Part shown: piece by piece, positions 26,521 to 37,963 of the stretch
How the letters are laid out: every line of letters starts with the position of its first letter
Position numbering within the stretch: the first letter of the stretch is position 1
Assembly: GCA_900316255.1 (NCBI GenBank)
Contig: ONCI01000015.1
Coordinates: 1-59,305, forward strand
Length of the DNA: 59,305 nucleotides
DNA from: an uncultured Eubacteriales bacterium
Lineage (GTDB): Bacteria; Bacillota; Clostridia; Oscillospirales; Oscillospiraceae
Direction of reading: 5' to 3'
Made by a program: the position numbers and the translations under genes
Notes under the pieces: model-generated
What the model saw: the letters and a program-made list of their open reading frames with translations, nothing else
Told to the model about the DNA's origin: nothing
Databases searched by the model: none

Positions 26521-26999
26521 GTAAAAATGTATCGCTTAACGCCGTACTATTCACGAAAGATATGATGCAGGAAAACCTTTCCCTATCATGCCGGAAAAGG
26601 CAGGCAAATCTGGCCGGAACGGCGCTGATTTCTTTCTTCTCATGCCGCAGATGCGGACAGGGCCTGCCCCCGTGATTTCCGGGGCAAGGGAGCCGATCTG
26701 CCGCTCTCATCGGAAAAAAGAAAACGGGAAAATGGTCCCGCACCCACGGCGGGCCGAAGCTATCATGCGTTTTTCATATCGTAAACGGAATGTTCTATGT
26801 ATTATAATTTCCCCGGTTCTTGTGTTATGCTTCATCCATCCACAGGAAACTGAGCACGATCCGAGGCGCGGAACCCGGGGGGGAAGCCGGAAGAGCCGGT
26901 GAAAGCTATTCCGAGAGCTCCTCTCACGCCGCCGCATTTCGGATCCGGAAAAAGTGAATCATGACTGGGGATCCCTCCGCGCACAGAGGGCTCTCCCGT

Positions 27000-27260
27000 C
27001 AGAATGGCTGAGAAGAAGACAGGCCGCAAAGAAAATGCTGCCGCAGCGAGCCGGGGAGGGTGTGAGCCCGGTGCAGGCGTCTTTGGCAGGTAACACTTCG
27101 GAGCCGCGACCTGAACAGGAAGAAAAAGTAGGGAAGCCGTACACTCTGCGTTAAAGAGCGGGGAGCTGATTGGCTCCGACGAGTGATCGCTTCGGCGGTA
27201 AAAAAGGTGGCACCACGGATGCGCAGCTGTCCGTCCTTTTGTTGGGACAGGCTGCGACTA
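27000..27260 (+). promoter_or_regulatory. T-box leader with asparagine specifier, upstream of asnB
   Basis: The conserved T-box AAGGTGGCACCACGG is at 27204-27218. An antiterminator can form from AAAAGG-bulge-ACGGA pairing with TCCGTCCTTTT. Upstream, a stem I apical region with GAGCCGGG and GGGTGTGAG is visible, and a CTGCC/GGCAG helix closes an internal loop that presents AAC followed by A (27092-27095), an Asn codon in the specifier position. The competing hairpin (CTGTCC with GGACAG, about 27226-27254) has no T-run directly after it. Uncharged tRNA-Asn would be the signal. The 5' boundary is approximate. Confidence 0.88.
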
Positions 27261-27279
27261 CTATCCGGAGGTGCTTTTT

Positions 27280-28838
27280 ATGTGCTGTATCATGGGTTTT
27301 TTGTCAGATCTGTACACTCCTGAGCAGATCCGTCCGTTTTTTGACCGCACCAGATCCCGGGGGCCGGACGCCACCCGGATCGAGCCGGCGGGCACGGGAC
27401 TGCTCTGTTTTCACCGCCTCTCCATCATGGGCCTGGACGAGCGGGGCATGCAGCCCTTCTCCCGCGGGAAGAACAAGCTGGTCTGCAACGGCGAGCTCTA
27501 CGGCTGGCGGGCCCAGCGCCGGGAGCTGGAGGCGAAGGGCTATTCCTTCGCGGGCGATTCCGACTGCGAGCTGCTGCTGCCGCTGTACCGGGAATACGGG
27601 CTCGGCATGTTTGAAAAGCTGGATGCGGAGTTTGCCCTGATCCTCTACGACGGGGAGAACGGCCGGCTGATCGCAGCCCGGGATCCCATCGGCATCCGCC
27701 CGCTGTACTACGGCTATTTTGCCGACGGCAGCATCGCCTTTGCCAGCGAGGCGCAGAACCTGGAGGGGCTCTGCGCGCACATCCTGCCTTTCCCACCGGG
27801 ACACTATTACGACGGCGAGCGCTTTCTCCGCTATGCCGATCTGACCACGGTCTCTGCTTATTCCACCGACGATCTGGAGACAGTCTGCAAAACGATCCGG
27901 GAAAAGCTGATCGCCGGGGTGGAAAAACGCCTGGACGCGGACGCGCCCCTGGGCTTCCTGCTCTCCGGCGGGCTGGATTCCAGCCTGGTGTGCGAAAGAT
28001 CCGAACCTTTGCCATCGGCATGGATCTGGACCCCATCGACCTGCACTACGCCCAGCGCGCAGCGGACTACCTGGGCGCGGAGCACACCGCCTTTACCATG
28101 ACCCGGGAGGAGGTTCTGGCCGCCCTGGAGGACGTGATCCGGCTGCTGGGGACCTGGGACATCACCACGATCCGCGCAAGCCTGGGCATGTACCTGTGCT
28201 GCAAGGCCATCCACGAGACCACGGACGTGCGCGTCCTGATGACAGGCGAGATCTCCGACGAGCTCTTCGGCTACAAGTATACGGACTTTGCCCCCTCCGC
28301 CGAGGCCTTCCAGGCCGAGAGCAAAAAGCGGATCGACGAGCTGCACATGTACGATGTGCTGCGGGCGGACCGCTGCATTTCCGTCAACTCCCTGGAGGCC
28401 CGCGTCCCCTTTGGCGACCTGGACTTTGTGCGCTATGTCATGCAGATCGACCCGGAGCTGAAGCGCAACCGCTACGGCATGGGGAAGTATCTGCTGCGTC
28501 ACGCCTTTGAGAAGGACGGCATCCTGCCGGATGAGATCCTCTGGCGGCAGAAGGCGGCCTTCTCCGACGCCGTGGGCCACTCCCTGGTGGACGATCTGAA
28601 GGCCTATGCCGAAACGCGCTATCCCGACGGGGAATTTCGGGACCGCTGCCGGAAATTTGACTACTGCCCGCCCTTTACCAAGGAGAGCCTGTTGTACCGG
28701 GAGCTCTTCGAGAAGTACTACCCGGGGCAGGCGGAGATGATCGCCGGCTTTTGGATGCCGAACCCGGAGTGGGAGGGCTGCAAAGTGGACGATCCCTCCG
28801 CAAGAGTGCTCTCCAACTACGGAAAAAGCGGGATCTAA
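27280..28838 (+). pseudogene. asnB: Asparagine synthetase B, frameshifted
   Basis: Two adjacent frames together make an asparagine synthetase. The first part (27280 to about 27990) has Cys2 (MCCIMGF), the glutaminase domain and the ATP loop LLSGGLDSSLVC. The second part resumes in another frame with IRTFAIGMDLDP and runs intact to 28838 through GEISDELFGYKY and LEARVPFGDLDFVRY. About nine residues that normally separate SLV and IRTF are missing, and the frame changes there, so the lesion looks like a small deletion of 3n+1 bases near 27990. The first frame then stops at 28101. The start at 27280 follows GGAGG. The gene lies behind an intact-looking T-box. Confidence 0.85.
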
Positions 28839-28848
28839 GAGATACCCC

Positions 28849-28877
28849 TTGCAGTCCGGGCTCACTTTCTGTATACT
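28849..28877 (+). promoter_or_regulatory. Promoter of the LysR-type regulator gene
   Basis: TTGCAG and TATACT are separated by 17 bases and lie 36 bases before the start at 28914. Confidence 0.75.
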
Positions 28878-28913
28878 TTCTTTTTGTAACGAGACAGAGA
28901 AAGGGCGATGGGA

Positions 28914-29864
28914 ATGGATCTGCGATCTTTACACTATTTCGTCGTTGTGGCGGAGGAGCTGAATATCACCCGTGCGGCCGAGCGATTGAACATGAGTCAG
29001 CCGCCGCTCTCCAGCCAGATCAAGGGACTGGAGGAGGAGCTTGGCGTGCAGCTTTTCATCCGGGGCAAACGGCACCTGACCATCACCGAGGCGGGGCTGC
29101 TGCTGTACCGCCGGGCCCGGCAGATCCTGGAGCTCTCCGCCCAGACCCGGCAGGAGCTGCAGTCCATCGAGGGTCTCTCCGGGGATCTGAACATCAGTCT
29201 GGTGGAGGGCCGCGCTCCCTATCTGCTCTCCCGCTGGATCGCGGGCTTCCGTTCCGAGTTCCCCCGTGTGGCGGTCCATCTCTGGAACGGCAGCGGCGAC
29301 GAGGTCAGCGAGCGGGTGCTGCGGGGTCTTGCGGATCTTGCCCTGGTGGCCACGCCCTACAATGCCGAGCAGCTGGAGGGCTTTCCCGTGGGGCGGGAGC
29401 CCTGGATCGCCATGATGTCCCGGGAACATCCCCTGGCCGCGGAGGAAGGGCAGTTCCTCCCCCTGCAAAAGCTGGTGGGGCAGCCGCTCTTCATCCCCAA
29501 CCGGCGCTCCCGGGCGGAGGCCATCCGCGCCTGGTTTGCGGAGATCGGCGAGGAGCCCTCCATTGCCGGCGACCTTTCCAACTACATTGACGCCGTGGCC
29601 CTATCCGAGCAGAACGCCGGGATCTGCATCTACCCGATGACGACCTATAACGTCAGCGACCTGATCGTCACGAAGATCATCACCGAGAGCGCACGGCAGG
29701 TGGAATACGCTCTGGTCTGGAAGCGCAGCGACCGCCCCCACGACCTCCGGCAGGAATTCATCAACTATGTGCAGGACTGCATGGAGGCGGAGCGCCTCGG
29801 CACCCAGTCCTACCGGATGCCGGAGCGGGAATACTTCCCGCCGGAAGATACCAAGTATCTGTAA
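28914..29864 (+). CDS. LysR family transcriptional regulator
   Basis: A 316-residue DNA-binding regulator. The winged helix-turn-helix is at about residues 1-60 (LRSLHYFVVVAEELNITRAA, then LNMSQPPLSSQIKGLEEELG), followed by a substrate-binding-like effector domain from about residue 88 (LNISLVEGRAPYLL). The tail of about 30 residues after the domain is longer than usual. I chose the ATG at 28914 because AAAGGG is eight bases upstream; an ATG at 28908 is too close to it. It has its own promoter. The target is not evident: asnB lies upstream and pyrG downstream, both on the same strand. Confidence 0.88.
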   Translation: MDLRSLHYFVVVAEELNITRAAERLNMSQPPLSSQIKGLEEELGVQLFIRGKRHLTITEAGLLLYRRARQILELSAQTRQELQSIEGLSGDLNISLVEGRAPYLLSRWIAGFRSEFPRVAVHLWNGSGDEVSERVLRGLADLALVATPYNAEQLEGFPVGREPWIAMMSREHPLAAEEGQFLPLQKLVGQPLFIPNRRSRAEAIRAWFAEIGEEPSIAGDLSNYIDAVALSEQNAGICIYPMTTYNVSDLIVTKIITESARQVEYALVWKRSDRPHDLRQEFINYVQDCMEAERLGTQSYRMPEREYFPPEDTKYL

Positions 29865-29927
29865 GGCTGCCATACGCCCTTTATATGCCGCTTCATACGG
29901 GATCCCTATTGCCGGAAAAGCCCGGTC

Positions 29928-29957
29928 TTGACAGCGCTTTTGCCGCTGTGTTAAGAT
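29928..29957 (+). promoter_or_regulatory. Promoter of pyrG-guaA
   Basis: A consensus TTGACA and TAAGAT are separated by 18 bases. A small palindrome (TCCCG-8 bases-CGGGA, 29960-29977) lies over the probable transcription start. Confidence 0.78.
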
Positions 29958-29989
29958 TCTCCCGTATTGAATCGGGACGCAAAAAAGAA

Positions 29990-33193
<3,204 letters not shown>

Positions 33194-33255
33194 TCCGGGG
33201 CAGGCCGCCCGTCCTCCGCTCCTCTGCCGGGGAAAGGAAGTCCCCTCTCAAACGC

Positions 33256-33305
33256 AAAAAAGGTTTGGCGATCCCGCGCGCTTTCCGGTATCGCCAAACC
33301 TTTTT
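33256..33305. terminator. Bidirectional terminator between guaA and the TetR gene
   Basis: A 16-bp stem (AAAAAGGTTTGGCGAT and its complement) has an 18-base loop and flanking A/T tracts, between convergent genes. Confidence 0.85.
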
Positions 33306-33369
33306 GCTTATTCCTGTCCCCGCAGGCCCGGCAGCGATCGCTTTCGCATCCCCGCCGAAGGAGCTGCAT

Positions 33370-33951
33370 TTACCAGCTTGTCATGGCCTCCTGTACGGCT
33401 CCCTGCCGCCGGATGAGATCGTAGAGGGCGGCCGGCTCCTCCCGGCAGCCCTTTTGCAGCCACATCCGCACCAGGGCCGTCATCCCCACCAGGAAGAACA
33501 CGCCGTGATACTCCATTTCCTCCGCGGTCTGCGCGCCGAACTTCTGCGGCCCCGCGCCCACCGCGGCAGCCCTGTCCCGGACCGTCTCCCAGGCCAGCTG
33601 CAGGATGCCGTACTGCCTGCTTTCCGCGAGATAGTAGAGGTAGAACTCCCGGTGCTCCCGGATGAAGGCAAAGATCTCGGCAAAGCAGTCCCGGGCGGGG
33701 GCCTTTTCATCCAGCTTCCGGAAAAAGGTCTCCGTAAGCTGGCGGGACATGCCCCGCTCCACCTTCTCCACCAGGTCGAACACGTCCCGATAATGGGCAT
33801 AGAAGGTGGAGCGGTGGATCCCCGTCTGCTCGCAGATCTCCCGCACGGTGATTTTGCCGATGGGGCGGTGCTCCTGGGTCATCATGGCATAGACCGCGCG
33901 GATGATCTTCTCGTCCGTCTCCCGGTTCAGCCGGTTGTTCTTCACATTCAT
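33370..33951 (-). CDS. TetR family transcriptional regulator
   Basis: A 193-residue repressor-type protein. The DNA-binding helices are at about residues 14-62 (ETDEKIIRAVYAMM, then ITVREICEQTGIHRSTFYAHY). The rest is a helical ligand-binding domain that resembles the TetR_C_7 type (REFYLYYLAE, YHGVFFLVGMTALVRMWL). The start follows GGAGGAAAA. It is divergent from the MATE exporter gene 121 bases away, the classic arrangement of a local repressor and its drug-efflux target. Confidence 0.88.
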   Translation of the reverse strand: MNVKNNRLNRETDEKIIRAVYAMMTQEHRPIGKITVREICEQTGIHRSTFYAHYRDVFDLVEKVERGMSRQLTETFFRKLDEKAPARDCFAEIFAFIREHREFYLYYLAESRQYGILQLAWETVRDRAAAVGAGPQKFGAQTAEEMEYHGVFFLVGMTALVRMWLQKGCREEPAALYDLIRRQGAVQEAMTSW

Positions 33952-33994
33952 GGGTTTTCCTCCATTATCCCGACACTTATCCGAATATTATCGC

Positions 33995-34023
33995 TTGCGC
34001 CCTGCTCTCCCCTGCAGTATACT
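33995..34023 (+). promoter_or_regulatory. Promoter of the MATE gene, with possible TetR operator halves nearby
   Basis: TTGCGC and TATACT are separated by 17 bases. Inverted copies of GACACTT (33972-33978) and AAGTGTC (34043-34049), each near a CGAATA or TATTCG element, bracket the promoter and could be regulator sites. The operator part is tentative. Confidence 0.55.
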
Positions 34024-34072
34024 ATAGTCGAATTAAGAAAACAAGTGTCCGGTTATTCGAGGGAGTTCCGAT

Positions 34073-35410
34073 ATGAAAAACGAAAAACTGATGCGGGAGG
34101 GCAGCATCGGCGCGCTGCTGCTGAAGATGAGCCTCCCGGTGATCCTGGTGATGATGGTCACCGTGCTCTACAACCTGGCCGACGTCTTTTTCATCGGCCG
34201 CTTCGGGGACCGCTTCCAGCTGGCCGCCATCTCCCTGGCGGGTCCGGTCTTCTCCACCGTCTCCGCCTTCAACACCCTCATCGGCTTCGGCAGCTGCACC
34301 GCCTGCTCCATCGCCCTGGGTGAGGGTCGGAAAGAGCTGGTGCGCAAATACAGCGCCTTTGCCTTCTATGCCGCCCTGATCGTGGGCGTCCTTCTGGGCG
34401 CGCTGATTCTGGGCTGCATGGAGCTTTTGCTGGGCCTTCTGGGCACCGACGGGGAGACCGCCCCCTATACCGCGGAGTATCTGCGCATCCTGGCCCTGGG
34501 CGCACCCTTCCTGATTGCAAGCGGCGCCCTGGGCAACACCGTCCGGGCCGACGGGGACGTGAAGCAGGCCATGCTGGCCTCCATGACCGGAACGCTGCTG
34601 AACGTCGCCCTGGACCCGCTTTTCATCGCCGTCTTCCGCTGGGGCTGCGCCGGCGCCGCCCTGGCCACCGTCATCGGCAACGTGGTAAGCCTCCTGCTGC
34701 TCCTGCGCGCGGTTTCCAGGAAGCCCGCCTTCTCCCTCTCCCCCAGGGATCTCAGCTTTCGCCGGGAGATCTCCCTGCGGGTGCTGGGCCTGGGCCTGCC
34801 CATGGCGGCAAGCACCCTGCTGATGAGCTTTTCCTCCGCCATCTCCAACCGCCTCACCGTCTCCTACGGCAACGTGGCCGTGGCCGCCCGGAGCGTGGCC
34901 GGCAAGAGCGCCATGCTGATCCCCATGATCGTGATGGGACTCTGCATGGGGGTGCAGCCCGCCATCTCCTATGTCTACGGCTGCCGGGACCGGGAGCGGC
35001 TGCGGAAGATCGTTCTGGGCGTGGGCGCCGTGTGCGTCGGCGTGGCGGCGCTGATGTCCGCCGCCTTCTTCCTCTTCCGGGAGCAGTTCGTGGCGGCCTT
35101 CAGCCCGGACCCGGAGATCATCTCCCTGGGCCGCTACATGATGCTGGGCACCCTGCTGGCCGTCCCCGTGGAGGGGGTTTACCACATGTGCTCCACCTAT
35201 CTGCAGGCCACCGGCAAGGTGAGCTACGCCACCCTGACCTCCCTCATGCAGAAGGGCCTCATTTTCCTGCCGGTGCTGCTGCTGATGGAGCGTCTCTTCG
35301 CCCTGGACGGGATCATCTTCTCCAACGCGGTCACCACCCTGATCTCCACCGTCATCGCCCTGCTCCTCTGCCGCAGCTGGAGCCGCCAGATCTCCCGGGG
35401 CACCGCCTGA
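34073..35410 (+). CDS. MATE family efflux transporter
   Basis: A 445-residue membrane protein with twelve predicted helices and the two-lobed MATE layout. The N-terminal motif IGALLLKMSLPVILVMMVTV is followed by YNLADVFFIGRFGD, a MATE signature, and the second half repeats the pattern (VLGLGLPMAASTLLMSFSSA). MATE proteins expel drugs and cationic metabolites in exchange for sodium or protons. The start follows GAGGGAG. It is divergently paired with the TetR gene, so control by that regulator is likely. Confidence 0.92.
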   Translation: MKNEKLMREGSIGALLLKMSLPVILVMMVTVLYNLADVFFIGRFGDRFQLAAISLAGPVFSTVSAFNTLIGFGSCTACSIALGEGRKELVRKYSAFAFYAALIVGVLLGALILGCMELLLGLLGTDGETAPYTAEYLRILALGAPFLIASGALGNTVRADGDVKQAMLASMTGTLLNVALDPLFIAVFRWGCAGAALATVIGNVVSLLLLLRAVSRKPAFSLSPRDLSFRREISLRVLGLGLPMAASTLLMSFSSAISNRLTVSYGNVAVAARSVAGKSAMLIPMIVMGLCMGVQPAISYVYGCRDRERLRKIVLGVGAVCVGVAALMSAAFFLFREQFVAAFSPDPEIISLGRYMMLGTLLAVPVEGVYHMCSTYLQATGKVSYATLTSLMQKGLIFLPVLLLMERLFALDGIIFSNAVTTLISTVIALLLCRSWSRQISRGTA

Positions 35411-35460
35411 CCCGCCGCGGACAGGGCTTTCGCAGGCGGCTCAAAACGATAAACCCAGCG

Positions 35461-35495
35461 AAAAAACAGCAGTGGGAAATCCCACTGCTGTTTTT
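35461..35495 (+). terminator. Terminator of the MATE gene
   Basis: AAAACAGCAGTGGGA pairs with TCCCACTGCTGTTTT around a two-base loop, followed by a T-run. From 35496 to 35666 I see nothing else. Confidence 0.88.
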
Positions 35496-35666
35496 CGTCT
35501 TCCCCGCCAACGGGCATCCCCCGATTCCGGGTCCGTTTGAATTTCTGTTTGACTTTTCTCCGTTGAAGACCGATACTGTTCTTGGATCTGGCGCGAGCAA
35601 CGCCATGCCGGATGAAGCGTACTATACGTTTCCCGGTGCATCAAGACCGGAAGGGAGGCGATCTGC

Positions 35667-36416
35667 ATGACAGAGCTGGAAATCATGCAGCACGCGAAGG
35701 ACTATCTGGATAAGCTTGCAAAAGGCATCGACCCACTCACGGGCCGCGAGGTGCCGGAAAATGACATCATCAACAATGTCCGCATCTCCCGCTGTCTCAG
35801 CTACGTCTCGGATGTGCTGCGGCAGGTGATCGAAAACGGCGGGGTCCGGCCCGTGCAGCCGGTAAGGGCCGGAGGGAAGGCGGCCTTCGCCTTGTCCCTG
35901 GAGGATCGCAGCCGCTATTCCTTCGGGGAATGGCCCCTCAGCGCAAGTCAGATCGCCCAGCGGCTCAATGACCTGGTGGATCTGGAGGCGATACAGCGGC
36001 TGAAAACCACCAGCATCACAAAGTTCCTGCTGCAGTCAGGGCTGCTTTTTGAGGAAGTCGGGTCCAGCGGAAACCGAAACAAGCGCCCCACTGAAGCCGG
36101 CTGGAAGCTGGGCATCTCCACCGCCCAGCGCATGGGGCAGAACGGCGAATACACAACGGTGGTCTATGACCGGCAAGCCCAGCAGTTTATTCTGGACAAT
36201 TTGGACGCCATCATTGCTCTCAACGCCGAGCCTCTGCATGAAAACCAGGGCAAGCCCTGGTCCCCGGAGGAGGACGATTATCTGCGCAGGGCTGTTTCGT
36301 CCGGCGTGGAGGTCAGAGACATGTCCGCCGAGCTCAAGCGCACCCGCGCCGCGATCCGCGCGAGGCTGGAGAAGCTGGGGCTGACAAATACGGAGTCTGC
36401 GCATGGAACATCTTGA
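35667..36416 (+). CDS. Unrecognised protein with a SANT/Myb-like C-terminal helix bundle
   Basis: A 249-residue soluble protein. The N-terminal 55 residues (YLDKLAKGIDPLTGREVPEN, then NVRISRCLSYVSDVLRQVIE) form a helical unit I have seen at the start of varied hypothetical and DNA-related proteins of Clostridia. The middle has a short charged region with NRNKRPTEAGWKLGI. The C-terminus (PWSPEEDDYLRRAV, then RTRAAIRARLEKLGL) looks like a SANT/Myb-type DNA-binding unit. The start follows GGGAGGC. It overlaps the next gene by 14 bases. A nucleic-acid role is inference only. Confidence 0.65.
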   Translation: MTELEIMQHAKDYLDKLAKGIDPLTGREVPENDIINNVRISRCLSYVSDVLRQVIENGGVRPVQPVRAGGKAAFALSLEDRSRYSFGEWPLSASQIAQRLNDLVDLEAIQRLKTTSITKFLLQSGLLFEEVGSSGNRNKRPTEAGWKLGISTAQRMGQNGEYTTVVYDRQAQQFILDNLDAIIALNAEPLHENQGKPWSPEEDDYLRRAVSSGVEVRDMSAELKRTRAAIRARLEKLGLTNTESAHGTS

Positions 36417-37227
36417 GAAAACCATTAACGGCCGGAACTTTTGCTTTCTGAACCTGGAAGCCCTTGAGCCCGACGAGCGGGGAAGCCTGCCCGAAAACTG
36501 CGCTCAGGAGAAGCATGTATGCCTTTCGCTGTCGCATCTGGACAAGTTGCCCCTGTTCCCCGCCACAGAGGCGCTGTATCTGACCGGGGGCATCCCGGAT
36601 CCGGCTGGCATGGCAGCGCTCTACGCAGCGAAATCGCTGAAACTCCTGGTACTGGACTATGAGGAGACCGACTCGGATGAGGACGGGATCCGTTTGGACC
36701 TCCTTCCCCAGTTGGAATATGTTCTCAGCCGTTCCAACCTGAACATTTGCCGCCTTGATGAGGCAAGGGGCACGACCATTGAGGTCCGTAACTTTTGGCG
36801 CGGCGGTAAGCCTGTGAAGATCAGTCTTGCGCCAGGGATAGAGCTTGCCAGGAGGCAGTTCTTTGTTTTTCTCTCGACGGAAGGTGAGGGTGCCGCCGCG
36901 GTAAAGATCATGGAGATCCTGAACCCGATCCAGGCCGCGCTGAACAAGATGGACAAGCGCTATTCCTCCAAGCTCGACAGCATTGCGATCATCCCACTCT
37001 GTGTTTCCGATCCGACAGTTCCGGAGAGGAGATATGTCTCGCTGAAAAAGCGCTATGCGGATCTTCGGCTGCGGATCGACTGGGATGCCTTCTGTAGAGC
37101 GACGCCGGGACAGAGGCAACAGCTGTGCCGGGAGAATATCCTCGCTTCCTCCGCATATATCGCGAAGAAGGACGACTCCTTTCTCCTGAAAGAGTTCCTG
37201 GCGGATATCGCTGCCGTGACTGACTGA
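36403..37227 (+). CDS. Unrecognised 274-residue protein, coupled to the preceding gene
   Basis: A soluble protein with no signal peptide or membrane helix. The first half has leucine-spaced segments (ATEALYLTGGIPDPAG, KSLKLLVLDYEE, LLPQLEYVLSRSNLNIC) that resemble irregular leucine-rich repeats. The second half (IMEILNPIQAALNKMDKRYS onwards) is helical and ends with KDDSFLLKEFLADI. I recognise no enzyme motif. It overlaps the preceding gene by 14 bases, so the two are probably made together as partners. The spoVT leader hairpin lies just downstream. Confidence 0.6.
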   Translation: MEHLEKTINGRNFCFLNLEALEPDERGSLPENCAQEKHVCLSLSHLDKLPLFPATEALYLTGGIPDPAGMAALYAAKSLKLLVLDYEETDSDEDGIRLDLLPQLEYVLSRSNLNICRLDEARGTTIEVRNFWRGGKPVKISLAPGIELARRQFFVFLSTEGEGAAAVKIMEILNPIQAALNKMDKRYSSKLDSIAIIPLCVSDPTVPERRYVSLKKRYADLRLRIDWDAFCRATPGQRQQLCRENILASSAYIAKKDDSFLLKEFLADIAAVTD

Positions 37228-37275
37228 TCCTATCCTGTGGCCGTTCATGCGCAGCGTGCACTTCTTCGCATAAGA

Positions 37276-37330
37276 AAAATCCTCCTGCAAATACTATCCC
37301 TGACATGAGATAGAAACGCAGGAGGATTTT
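37276..37330 (+). promoter_or_regulatory. Hairpin that buries the spoVT ribosome binding site
   Basis: AAAATCCTCCTGC (37276-37288) pairs perfectly over 13 bp with GCAGGAGGATTTT (37318-37330), which contains the GGAGGA ribosome binding site of spoVT. The loop is 29 bases. Only four T residues follow, so inhibition of translation is more likely than termination, though read-through control of the preceding operon is also possible. Confidence 0.7.
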
Positions 37331-37335
37331 GCCAT

Positions 37336-37878
37336 ATGAAAGCAACCGGTATCGTGCGGCGGATCGACGACCTGGGAAGGGTGGTCATCCCCAAGGAGAT
37401 CCGCCGCACCATGCGCATCCGCGAGGGTGACCCGCTGGAGATCTTCACGGACAAGGACGGGGAGCTGATCTTCAAGAAATACTCTCCCATCGGGGAGCTC
37501 TCGGACTTTGCCGCCCAGATCTGCGACAGCCTGCGCAAGGTCACCGACGGCATCGCCGCGGTCTGCGACCGGGACAGCGTGATCGCGGTGGCGGGCGGGG
37601 CGAAGAAGGAGCTGCTGGAAAAGCCTCTCAGTCCCCAACTGCGGGAGATCATGGAAGGGCGGCGGACCTACCGACACCAGAGCGGCGGCAGCAGCCTCCC
37701 GGTGAGCGGTGAGGACGAGCAGTTTTGCCTCTCGGTGGCGGCGCCGGTGCTCACCGAGGGAGACGTGATGGGCTGTGTGCTGTTCATTACCCCCCGGGGC
37801 AGCATTCCCGGCACAGAGGTGGAATACAAGCTGGCTCAGACCGTGGCCCTTTTTCTCGGAAAGCAGATGGAAAGCTGA
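37336..37878 (+). CDS. spoVT: Stage V sporulation protein T
   Basis: A 180-residue transcription factor of late sporulation. The N-terminal AbrB-type swapped-hairpin domain (KATGIVRRIDDLGRVVIPKE, residues 2-21, then LEIFTDKDGELIFKKYSP) is followed by a GAF-like domain. The length and both domains match SpoVT, which acts in the forespore. The start is ten bases after GGAGGA, inside the hairpin just described. The gene supports assignment of the organism to the spore formers. Confidence 0.93.
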   Translation: MKATGIVRRIDDLGRVVIPKEIRRTMRIREGDPLEIFTDKDGELIFKKYSPIGELSDFAAQICDSLRKVTDGIAAVCDRDSVIAVAGGAKKELLEKPLSPQLREIMEGRRTYRHQSGGSSLPVSGEDEQFCLSVAAPVLTEGDVMGCVLFITPRGSIPGTEVEYKLAQTVALFLGKQMES

Positions 37879-37927
37879 AAACGGATCCCAACGCAGCCTC
37901 GTCGCAAAGCGTTGGGATCCGTTTTTT
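37878..37927 (+). terminator. Terminator of spoVT
   Basis: AAAACGGATCCCAACGC pairs with GCGTTGGGATCCGTTTT around a 14-base loop, followed by T residues. It may also stop the convergent DHHW gene. Confidence 0.88.
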
Positions 37928-37963
37928 ATGCAGCACTGTAGGTGCGGCGCTGCCTTCGCGGGA

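Noticed and set aside
27980..28000. Programmed frameshift in asnB
   Set aside because: There is no slippery heptamer or downstream stimulatory structure, and about nine residues are also missing, which shifting the frame cannot restore. A small deletion or an assembly error fits better.
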